NCBI GenBank assembly: GCA_902826775.1
Contig: CADEHE010000009.1
Span: 43,726 to 107,725, forward strand
DNA length: 64,000 bases
Reading direction: 5' to 3'
DNA from: an uncultured Pseudomonadota bacterium
GTDB lineage: Bacteria; Pseudomonadota; Gammaproteobacteria; Burkholderiales; JALYOK01
Part shown: one piece after another, positions 27,908 through 35,742 of the stretch
Numbering within the stretch: position 1 is the stretch's first letter
Layout: the number at the start of each line of letters is the position of its first letter
The notes under the pieces: generated by a model
Database searches by the model: none
Seen by the model: only the letters and a program-made list of their open reading frames with translations
Told to the model about the DNA's origin: nothing
Made by a program: the position numbers and the translations under genes

Positions 27908-28974
27908 ACGGTCCGCTGGCAAGAGCAGGAAAAGCGGCGGCGCTGAGCTTGGTTGCACGCAAGAATCCGCTCGCTGCGGCCCCGGCGCAACTGGCCCGCT
28001 TGGCGCAAGTGCAGGGCATTCAACCGTTTGCGCAGAAGATGGGCGCGATCGGCCTGACGCCCTTGCGCTCGACCGGCATGAGCGTGTTCCAAGTCAATGT
28101 CGGCAAATTCTGCAATCAGACTTGCCGCCACTGTCACGTCGATGCCGGTCCGGAGCGAACCGAGCAGATGTCGCGAGAAACGGCCGAATTCTGCATGAAA
28201 GCGTTGGCGCAAACCGACATTCCAACGCTCGACATCACCGGCGGCGCGCCGGAACTGAATCCGAATTTTCGCTGGATGGTGGAGCAAGCACGCGCGCTTG
28301 ACCGGCACGTCATCGACCGTTGCAATTTGAGTATTTTGTTGACCGGTCCGCAGCGCGATTTGGGTGAGTTCTTAGCGCGTCATCGCGTCGAAGTGATTGC
28401 TTCGTTGCCGTACTTTCGCCCTTCGCAGACCGATGCGCAGCGTGGCGACGGTGTATTCGACAAGTCGATCGAGGCGCTGCAATCGCTGAATCGCTTGGGT
28501 TACGGCGTGCCGGGCAGCGGCTTGACGTTAAACTTGGTGCACAACCCGGTTGGGGCGTTCCTGCCGCCCAAGCAAGAAGCGATCGAAGCGCAGTTTCGGC
28601 GCGAATTGGCGCGGCAGTACGACATCAAATTCAACCATCTCTATACGATCACCAACATGCCCATCAGCCGCTTCCTCGAGTTCTTGCTCGATAGCGGCAA
28701 TTTTGAAGGCTATATGGAGCGCTTGGCGAACGCGTTCAATCCGGGTGCGGCGGCCGGCGTGATGTGCCGTTACACTCTTTCGGTGGGCTGGGACGGCGCC
28801 CTGTACGACTGCGACTTCAACCAAATGCTGGACTTGCCGCTCGCGCCCGACCTGCCGCAGCACATACGCGATTTCGACGCCGCGAAGCTGCATCGGCGCA
28901 ATATTGTCGTTGCGAACCACTGCTACGGCTGTACTGCGGGTGCAGGCTCGTCCTGCGGCGGTTCGGTGGTTTAG
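27904..28974 (+). CDS. arsS: Arsenosugar biosynthesis radical SAM protein ArsS
   Basis: A 356-residue radical SAM enzyme with the cluster motif CNQTCRHCHVDAGP (CxxxCxxC, about 73-80) and GGAPELNP soon after, both typical of ArsS. The C-terminus is Cys-rich: HCYGCTAGAGSSCGG. ArsS adds the 5'-deoxyadenosyl group to dimethylarsinous acid in arsenosugar synthesis. GTG at 27904 is chosen because it overlaps the preceding stop and leaves a family-like N-terminus. No arsM or other ars gene is in the window, so the arsenic substrate must come from elsewhere. Confidence 0.88.
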   Translation: MNGPLARAGKAAALSLVARKNPLAAAPAQLARLAQVQGIQPFAQKMGAIGLTPLRSTGMSVFQVNVGKFCNQTCRHCHVDAGPERTEQMSRETAEFCMKALAQTDIPTLDITGGAPELNPNFRWMVEQARALDRHVIDRCNLSILLTGPQRDLGEFLARHRVEVIASLPYFRPSQTDAQRGDGVFDKSIEALQSLNRLGYGVPGSGLTLNLVHNPVGAFLPPKQEAIEAQFRRELARQYDIKFNHLYTITNMPISRFLEFLLDSGNFEGYMERLANAFNPGAAAGVMCRYTLSVGWDGALYDCDFNQMLDLPLAPDLPQHIRDFDAAKLHRRNIVVANHCYGCTAGAGSSCGGSVV

Positions 28975-29074
28975 AATTGCGTTTCTTGGGCGGGTTAGGC
29001 ACGTTGCGGTGCCAATCGCCGCGCCAACGTAATTTCAACCTAAGCTGCCGCATCGACAGTCGAGGAGGGCTAAC

Positions 29075-29551
29075 ATGAAAAGCTTGTTGCGCAGCACGGC
29101 GTGGTTGCTAACCGCGTTTACTCTGAACGCCACAGTGGCGCTCGCCAACCTAAACGGCGACGAAGCCGAAGCGAGCACCGACCCGAGTTTCCAAGAGGCT
29201 GTCAAAGCCGTCGAAAACAAAGATTGGAAAGGCGCGATCGACCTGCTCAACCAAGCCGCGCAAAAAGACAAGTTCAACGCCGACATCCACAACTTGCTCG
29301 GGTACTCGAATCGCAACGCCGGCAATTATGAAGCCGCGTTTAAGCACTATGAAGAGGCAATCAAGCTCAATCCCAAGCATCGCAACGCGCACGAATACTT
29401 GGGCGAGGCGTACTTGCTCACTAACAATCTCGATAAGGCGAAAGATCAGTTTCGCGAGTTGGAGCGCCTTTGCCCGCGCGGCTGCGAGCAGCTCGACATG
29501 CTCAAAGCGAAGATCGACGAGTTCCAGAAGAAGTCGGCCAGCAGCAACTAA
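29075..29551 (+). CDS. Periplasmic TPR-repeat protein
   Basis: A 158-residue protein with a signal peptide (about 1-25, cleavage after VALA) and two to three TPR units (residues 38-140, e.g. GNYEAAFKHYEEAIKLNPKH). The C-terminal Cys pair in LCPRGCEQLDML might form a disulfide. It is likely a protein-interaction scaffold; the partner is unknown. GAGGAG precedes the ATG. Confidence 0.8.
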   Translation: MKSLLRSTAWLLTAFTLNATVALANLNGDEAEASTDPSFQEAVKAVENKDWKGAIDLLNQAAQKDKFNADIHNLLGYSNRNAGNYEAAFKHYEEAIKLNPKHRNAHEYLGEAYLLTNNLDKAKDQFRELERLCPRGCEQLDMLKAKIDEFQKKSASSN

Positions 29552-29653
29552 GCGGCATTTGGCGTTTGCTGCTGCTGATGGTGCTGGCGTTAGTCTATAC
29601 CCCCGGGTTGTAGCGCTCTCTCGATGAAAAGCTGTGCGATCGAGAGCTAGTTA

Positions 29654-31312
29654 CTATATGGAGTAATCCATTTCTTCAGCTGGCGTCGGCAGGTACCCGT
29701 CCAGCTTCAAACGCTCAAGTATGTTCCGGACGGCATCGGCGGCGGGCACGTGCTGAGTGTCGATCACCAATTCGGCGTGCTGAGGAATTTCGTAAGGGTC
29801 GCTTACGCCGGTAAATTCCTTGACGATGCCCGCGCGCGCTTTGGCGTACAAGCCTTTGCGGTCGCGCGCCTCGCACACCTCCAGCGGCGTTGAGATGTAG
29901 ATCTCGTAGAAGCCGCCGTACTCGCTGATCATCGCGCGTACCGCGCGGCGCATTTCCGTGTAAGGCGCGATCGGCGCACAGATGGCGATGCCGCCATGCT
30001 TGGTGATTTCCGAGGCGACATAGCCGATGCGCTGCACGTTGATATTGCGGTGCTCGCGCGAAAATCCCAACTCGCTGGAAAGATGTTTGCGCACCAAATC
30101 GCCGTCGAGCAGCGTCACTGAGTGCGCGCCCATCTCCATGAACTTCGCCAGCAAGGCGCGCGCGATCGTCGACTTGCCCGAGCCGGACAAACCAGTAAAA
30201 AACAGCGTGAAGCCGCGCTGCAAGCGCGGCCGATAGCGCTTGCGCAGTTCCGCGGCAACCTCCGGGTAAAGCACCGTTGGGGCGAGACGCTCGCCGCGTT
30301 CGAGGCTGGCGCGCAGTTGTGTTTGCGTTAAGCCATCGCGCTGCGCTGGCGCGTCGACAAATTCAACACCTAGCTGGCCAGCATAGGGTGCGAGCGCCGC
30401 TGCGCGCACGCAGCTGTCATTGGGCAAAAGCACATGCGTGCAGCCATAGTTTTTATGCACCAGCGCGCGCCATAGGATCTCGCGCAACTGCGCTTGCGGT
30501 GATGCGCCTTGCGAGTTTCGTGAGGACAGCGGCAGCAGCGCCAGCATGCCGCGACCGCGCGGCCAGCGTTTGACCACATGCTCATAGCAGCGCAGTCGCG
30601 CATAGTGGTCGAGATCCCCCGGCGCCAGGTAGCGCAGCGCCGATTGGCCAACGATAGGTTGGATCAGCACCTGGGCATCAATCTTCGCCGCCGCTTCGAG
30701 TATCGCATCGGCCTCCGGGATCATCGGCAACCCAACCAGCGGCGCCGCGAGCACGCGCGACCCGCCGGCCTGATTGAGCGCCGCACGCGCCGCCGCCGGT
30801 GTCAGGCGCAGGTGCAGGAAATCATAGTGCGTCGGCAACGCGATCGCTTGCAGCTCACCCGAGATGTAAATGGGGTGCGAGCTTTCCAGCAGATGCCGCA
30901 CGTCCGGCAAAGTGCGATCCAGCGACCCGTACAACGCGAGCGCCTCCGCCTCGCGATTCGGCTGCCAGATCTCGCGTACCGTCATGAGCGCGAGCAGCAA
31001 GCCTTCTGCATCGCGTAACCCGACGCGCGCGCCAGTTTGCAGCGCGGCGGCGAACTCACGCGATACATCGAGGGTGATCGGCATTGGCCAGAAAGCGCCG
31101 CTGCTCAGGCGCATGTCCGCGAGCACCGATTCGTAGTCAGCACGCCCCAAGAAACTCGCCAGCGGGGCGAATGCGCCGGTCAGTAGTAGCTCGAGGTCGC
31201 AAAGCTGGCGGCCGGTGAGGTCCCAAGCCGCCCGCTGCTGTGCTTCGGTCTTCAGCGCCGCGAGTTTTCCGTCATCAGGTATGAAAGCGGGCACCATCGT
31301 GTTGTCACTCAA
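29654..31312 (-). CDS. APS kinase fused to a degenerate ATP sulfurylase domain
   Basis: A 552-residue protein. Residues 1-365 have the ATP sulfurylase (Sat) fold, recognisable by HKNYGCTHV and VLIQPIVG, but the catalytic QTRNPxHRAH motif is replaced by APLVGLPMIPEAD and the GRDHAG motif by PNDSC. That half is probably inactive in making APS. Residues 370-552 are an intact APS kinase: P-loop GLSGSGKST, LLDGDLVRKHLS and the FSREHRNINVQR region. It would phosphorylate APS to PAPS. The degenerate domain may be regulatory or structural. A role in sulfating exopolysaccharide or small molecules is possible given the neighbouring PEP-CTERM genes, but unproven. Confidence 0.85.
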   Translation of the reverse strand: MSDNTMVPAFIPDDGKLAALKTEAQQRAAWDLTGRQLCDLELLLTGAFAPLASFLGRADYESVLADMRLSSGAFWPMPITLDVSREFAAALQTGARVGLRDAEGLLLALMTVREIWQPNREAEALALYGSLDRTLPDVRHLLESSHPIYISGELQAIALPTHYDFLHLRLTPAAARAALNQAGGSRVLAAPLVGLPMIPEADAILEAAAKIDAQVLIQPIVGQSALRYLAPGDLDHYARLRCYEHVVKRWPRGRGMLALLPLSSRNSQGASPQAQLREILWRALVHKNYGCTHVLLPNDSCVRAAALAPYAGQLGVEFVDAPAQRDGLTQTQLRASLERGERLAPTVLYPEVAAELRKRYRPRLQRGFTLFFTGLSGSGKSTIARALLAKFMEMGAHSVTLLDGDLVRKHLSSELGFSREHRNINVQRIGYVASEITKHGGIAICAPIAPYTEMRRAVRAMISEYGGFYEIYISTPLEVCEARDRKGLYAKARAGIVKEFTGVSDPYEIPQHAELVIDTQHVPAADAVRNILERLKLDGYLPTPAEEMDYSI

Positions 31313-31792
31313 TTCGAGCTAGTTTACCTTTTCACCGTGTTGAATTGGTTGCGTACGCTGCGTTGCTCCAGCACAAAATCAAACAGCGGTCGACTGCTGC
31401 ATCGCGGCTCGCGTTGAGCGCTGCCGCATGAGTGCACTAGTGATTTTCCTGCAAGACATTAGTGGAACACCTAAGCCAAGATGAGAATGCTACGCGTCGA
31501 AGTTTCTTACACTCAACGTGTGACGAATTTACTGCGTTGCACATATCTGCACATCGCTCTGGCAAAATTTTTAAGACCGTTCTAGAGAGATACCGCTGTC
31601 AACGAGCCGCTCGATGCCCCTTTTGACTTATGTGGAAGGCCTGTCGATTTGTTTTACATCGCATCTCGGCGTTTCTCGCCAACCTCTTGCAATGCCTTGT
31701 TAATCCATATGAATCAGGCTTGGCGCAATAGTTGCTACTTAGAGCTTGGGTTAGGCAATTACCTCAGACAACTCATCGACGGAGAAATATAA
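31313..31792. other. Upstream region of the PEP-CTERM gene
   Basis: 480 bases without a recognisable gene, AT-richer than its surroundings. The only defined element is the sigma-54-type promoter at 31721-31736. Confidence 0.5.
31721..31736 (+). promoter_or_regulatory. Sigma-54 type promoter for the PEP-CTERM gene
   Basis: TGGCGCAATAGTTGCT matches TGGC and TTGCT with the correct spacing to the sigma-54 consensus, and lies 56 bases before the ATG at 31793. PEP-CTERM genes are known to be under RpoN with the PrsK/PrsR system in other betaproteobacteria, which fits. Confidence 0.7.
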
Positions 31793-32542
31793 ATGTTGAG
31801 AAGAAAACTTTACCTCGCGGTACTAGGCAGCTTGGTAATCTCCACCGGCGCAACGGCGAATACCTTTGTGAATGGTGGTTTTGAAGACGGCAATAGCAAC
31901 GGCTGGTCGGTTGGGCAGGCACAGCGTTCGGGAGTAGCAACTTCCGCGCTTGATCCCGCCAACTACTTGAACGGCCAAACCGGGCGTTCGGCGGTAATCA
32001 CCAGCGGCACCGTTGATCCCCTTGCAGGAGCGGCCGTTTACAGCGGCAACTACTCGTTCCGCGTGGAAGACACGACTACCGGTGGATTGCTGTCTGTTCT
32101 CAGCCAGACGGTGACCAACTACACCGACGCGAACATCTTCTTTGCGTGGAAAGCTGTGCTTGAGAACGGCGGTCACACAGCAGAGCAGTCGGCTGCCATG
32201 ATCATCAAGTTGGAAGACTTGACTGCCGGCAATACGATCATCAACCGCACCTACAACGCAGGAGCTGGCGGTGGATCGGTCGATAACCGTTTCTCACAGC
32301 AAGGTAACTTCTTCTACACGCCGCAATGGCAAATCGAGCAGTTGGCGATTGATCAGTCGCTGCAAGGGCATGACTTTAGGTTGACCGTGCTCGCGACCGA
32401 CTGCGCGCCGACCGGCCATGAAGGCTATGTGTACCTGGATGGTTTTGGCGCGGTCATTCCGCCGCCCGCCGTGCCGGTACCCGCAACGCTCGCTCTGATG
32501 GGCGCTGGGTTGCTTGGGCTGCGCTTTTCGCGCCGCAAGTAA
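31793..32542 (+). CDS. PEP-CTERM sorting-domain protein
   Basis: A 249-residue exported protein: signal peptide (about 1-22, cleavage after GATA), a beta-rich extracellular region (about 23-220), and a C-terminal PEP-CTERM tag: VPVPATLALMGAGLLGLRFS and then RRK. The tag is recognised by exosortase XrtA and the protein is probably delivered to an extracellular matrix. XrtA itself is not in the window. The gene ends at a strong terminator and starts behind a sigma-54-type promoter. Confidence 0.9.
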   Translation: MLRRKLYLAVLGSLVISTGATANTFVNGGFEDGNSNGWSVGQAQRSGVATSALDPANYLNGQTGRSAVITSGTVDPLAGAAVYSGNYSFRVEDTTTGGLLSVLSQTVTNYTDANIFFAWKAVLENGGHTAEQSAAMIIKLEDLTAGNTIINRTYNAGAGGGSVDNRFSQQGNFFYTPQWQIEQLAIDQSLQGHDFRLTVLATDCAPTGHEGYVYLDGFGAVIPPPAVPVPATLALMGAGLLGLRFSRRK

Positions 32543-32565
32543 GCAGCGAGCTTCACGTTAGCAAG

Positions 32566-32592
32566 AAGGCCCGCTTCGCGCGGGCCTTTTTG
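32566..32592 (+). terminator. Rho-independent terminator after the PEP-CTERM gene
   Basis: AAGGCCCGC at 32566-32574, loop TTCGC, GCGGGCCTT at 32580-32588, followed by T-rich sequence. Confidence 0.93.
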
Positions 32593-32723
32593 TTTTCTCG
32601 TTTTGCAATCGGCCGGATCCGATCCAACAATGAAGGACTGCGCGTACGCGGCGCTTAGCTCCGGCTCGCGCGCTCGACAAGCTTGAGCCATACTAACGCC
32701 TGTCTGAAACCTCGGTAGGCCTC

Positions 32724-35519
32724 ATGAACTATTCGATTTGCGTGCGCGAGCGCTCGTCTATGCGCTCCGCCGGAGCGCTGTTTTTTCTGTTGTTTGTCAC
32801 GTTGAGCGGGTGCGATCGCGCCCCTACCGCAGCCAAGTTACTGTCCAGCGCTCAGCAGCTCGAGGCCGCCGGTGACCTCAAGTCGGCGGAAATCGAACTC
32901 AAGAACGCTTTGCAACGGGAGCCTGACAACCCCGACGCTCGCTTGTTGTTAGGTCAGATCTACTACAAGTTGGGCAATCTGGAATCATCTGAGAAGGAGC
33001 TCGAAAAGGCGCTCGAACTTCGTCCAGAAAACGCACAAGCGGTAACAACATTAGCTCGAATCTGGTTGCGGCTTGGGAAGGCGGATAAGGTGGTGGAGCA
33101 AGCAAAGCTTGCTGCTAGCACCGAAAAAGAAGCGTCGCCAGAACTCCTAGTCATTCGTGCTAACGCATACGCCTCATTGAGCCAGCATGATGAGGCCAAG
33201 AACGCGTTCGATCGGGCATTCGCTATCGCACCGGAGAACGCTGAGGTGCTGCTCGGGCAGGCAAAACTCGCGTTATTGGAAAAGCAATTCGACCATGCGC
33301 TCAATCTTGCCGACCAAGCGCTTGCCAAGGATCCGAAGCTAATCGAAGCACAGATATTCAAAGGTGATCTGCTTCGCTTCACGGGAAAGAGCGCCGACGC
33401 AATGGCACTGTACCGACAAGCCATCGCACAGAATCCGAGCGAACTGGGCGCCCGCTTGAATCTGATTTCTTTGTTGTTGAACGCGAAGCAGGAGCAGCAG
33501 GCGCAAACCGAAATCGATGCAGCGCGCAAGCTGGCGCCTAAGAATCTGACGGTGCAGTTCATGCAGGCGCTGCTGCACCATAAAGCAGGGCGCCCCGAGC
33601 AGTCCGAGGAAGCGTTGCAGGAAGTACTGAAGGTCGCAGATGATCACACCGCGAGTCTGATCTTGTCTGGTGCAAACCAGCTCGCTCTGGGCCACGCGGA
33701 GCAAGCGGTGCAGTCGCTCGGAGTGGTCGTGGCCAAGGCACCAGAGAACTTGCACGCACGCAAGCTGCTTGCCTCAGCGCACCTTGCCAGCAATCAGAGC
33801 CAGAAAGCCTACGATGCGGTGGAAGCGGGTCTTAAGCGTGCGCCGGACGATGCTGAGTTGCTCGCGCTTGGAGCGGAAGCGCTGACGCGCTTGAACGAAC
33901 TCGATAAAGCAAGACAGTACTTCGAGAAAGCGAGTACTTTAGATCCGAACAACTCAGCTCTGCAGGCGCGCTTGAGCGCCTCGCGTATGGCTGCCGGCGA
34001 CAACGCTCGCGCCGAGTTGGAGGCGGCGGCTACGTTAGGCCCCGAGCAGCAGCAGGCCGTAACAAGCGCAATATCGGCGCAGATTGCTAAGCGTGAGTAC
34101 GATCAGGCGCTCAAAGCGATCGAGGCGTTCCAAGAGAAGCAGCCCAATAATCCGCTCGCCTACAACTTGCGGGGCATTGCTCTTCTTGGCAAGAAAGATC
34201 TAGCTGAGGCGCGCCGAGATTTTGAGCGGGCGCTGAAAATCAGCCCTGATTTTTTCCCGGCGATCGCCAACTTGGCGCGCCTGGATATGATGGACAAAAA
34301 GCCGGATGCGGCGAAGAGCCGCTTCAAAGTGCTACTGCAAGCTGATAAGAAGAACTTGCCGGCGATGCTCGCGCTATCGAATCTTGCCTTGTCTGCGAAC
34401 GAGAAAGCGGAGTCGATCAGTTGGTTAGAAACGGCGCGGCGCGAGAACCCGGAACGTGCCGAACCGCTGCTCGCGCTGGTGCGGCTACATCTCCAGTATC
34501 GCGATGCGGCCACAGCGCTGCAGTTTGCCAAGGAGGCAGAAGCTAAGCATCCGCAGAAGGGAGAAGTGCTGGATTTGCTCGGACAAGTTCAGTTGGCAAA
34601 TAAACAAGTTGATGACGCGCTCGCGACGTACACCAAGCTGACGCGAGTCGAGGAGCGCTCGCCATCTGCGTACTATCGGCTTGCGAGTGTGCAGGCGGCC
34701 GCGGGCAAATCAGCTCCCGCCCTGCAGTCGCTTAAGAAGGCGCTGGACCTGCGCCCCGATTTCTTGGAGGCGATGATTGCTTCAGCGGCGATTTACACGC
34801 GTGAAGGGTGGCATGAGGAGGCACAGCAAATCGCGCTCGGCATACAAAAGCGCATGCCCAAATCGGCTGCTGGTTTCTTGGTCGAAGCTGATGTCTTTTT
34901 GAGCCAAGGTAAATCCAAGGAAGCAGCGCAAGCCGTCGAGCGCGCTTACGCGCTAGAGCCGACTGCGCCAGTGGTGATCAAGTTCCATGAGGCCTTAGTT
35001 GCCGCAGGCGAAGCCGCGAAAGCGAAAGGGATGGCGGAGGGTTGGATTAAACAGCATCCCGACGATTTGTTGGTGAGCCAGCACCTCGGCCAGCGCGAGT
35101 TAGCTGCGGGTGACTACAAGAGCGCGGCGGCGCGCTATGAAGTGATCGTTGCCAGACAGCCCAACAACGCGCAAGCACTCAATAACTATGCTTGGGCTTT
35201 GGGACAGCTTAAACACCCCAGAGCGCTGGAGTATGCGGAGAAAGCGCACGCAATTGGCGGCGATCATCCGACGATTCTCGATACGCTCGGTGTGCTTCTC
35301 TTAGACGCAGGCAAGCACGAGCGGGCGTTGAAGTTGCTTCGCGCCGCCGCCGATGCGGCACCTGAGGCTGCTGACTTGCGCTACCACCTAGCCCGCGCGC
35401 TTGTTAAAACAGGCGCAAATGATCAGGCGCGTATCGAGTTGGAGCGCGCCCTGGAAAAGGGGCAGCCGTTTCCGGAACTCGAAGCGGCACGGCAGATGTT
35501 GACTGAACTAAAAAAGTAG
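32724..35519 (+). CDS. prsT: TPR-repeat lipoprotein PrsT (copy 1)
   Basis: A large lipoprotein of about 920-930 residues made almost entirely of TPR units, the architecture of PrsT, which accompanies XrtA/PEP-CTERM exopolysaccharide systems. The lipobox is FVTLSGC (Cys near residue 31). Units such as GDLKSAEIELKNALQREPDN repeat throughout. The start is either 32724 or the ATG at 32760 (MRSAGALFFLLF), which gives a more normal signal peptide. It is probably a periplasmic or outer-membrane assembly scaffold. It is clearly homologous to the next TPR gene over the full length, with the same segments in the same order (e.g. KAIEAFQEKQPNNPLAYNL). Confidence 0.87.
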   Translation: MNYSICVRERSSMRSAGALFFLLFVTLSGCDRAPTAAKLLSSAQQLEAAGDLKSAEIELKNALQREPDNPDARLLLGQIYYKLGNLESSEKELEKALELRPENAQAVTTLARIWLRLGKADKVVEQAKLAASTEKEASPELLVIRANAYASLSQHDEAKNAFDRAFAIAPENAEVLLGQAKLALLEKQFDHALNLADQALAKDPKLIEAQIFKGDLLRFTGKSADAMALYRQAIAQNPSELGARLNLISLLLNAKQEQQAQTEIDAARKLAPKNLTVQFMQALLHHKAGRPEQSEEALQEVLKVADDHTASLILSGANQLALGHAEQAVQSLGVVVAKAPENLHARKLLASAHLASNQSQKAYDAVEAGLKRAPDDAELLALGAEALTRLNELDKARQYFEKASTLDPNNSALQARLSASRMAAGDNARAELEAAATLGPEQQQAVTSAISAQIAKREYDQALKAIEAFQEKQPNNPLAYNLRGIALLGKKDLAEARRDFERALKISPDFFPAIANLARLDMMDKKPDAAKSRFKVLLQADKKNLPAMLALSNLALSANEKAESISWLETARRENPERAEPLLALVRLHLQYRDAATALQFAKEAEAKHPQKGEVLDLLGQVQLANKQVDDALATYTKLTRVEERSPSAYYRLASVQAAAGKSAPALQSLKKALDLRPDFLEAMIASAAIYTREGWHEEAQQIALGIQKRMPKSAAGFLVEADVFLSQGKSKEAAQAVERAYALEPTAPVVIKFHEALVAAGEAAKAKGMAEGWIKQHPDDLLVSQHLGQRELAAGDYKSAAARYEVIVARQPNNAQALNNYAWALGQLKHPRALEYAEKAHAIGGDHPTILDTLGVLLLDAGKHERALKLLRAAADAAPEAADLRYHLARALVKTGANDQARIELERALEKGQPFPELEAARQMLTELKK

Positions 35520-35524
35520 TACTG

Positions 35525-35675
35525 CTACGACCTGGTCGAGTCAAGCCGCAAATAGCCGCGTTGCAGCGTTTGCGCCAAGTTTCCCTGGCCTAGCGAGCTA
35601 TTACTCACAATCTCGCGCATTCCAGCGCGGCCGAACCCGGGTATCGCAAATGTCGCGATCGCATCGGCATGACGC
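35525..35675 (-). pseudogene. Remnant of the 3' end of the flavin-dependent hydroxy-acid oxidase gene
   Basis: Between the two prsT copies, the minus strand keeps a decayed copy of the last codons of the oxidase at 38379. LAQTLQRGYL here corresponds to SVQALQRGYL there, and DAIATFAIPG corresponds to RAIAIFKAEI. DNA similarity is visible directly after both prsT stops (GGTCGAGTC followed by a related GCAAxTAxCCGCG stretch). It is too short to be functional. Confidence 0.75.
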
Positions 35676-35742
35676 CTTGGGCTCGCACCGGCCATTTGCT
35701 TGCGCCATACTCTAACCTTTCGGCTTACAACGTGGTGTTGGA

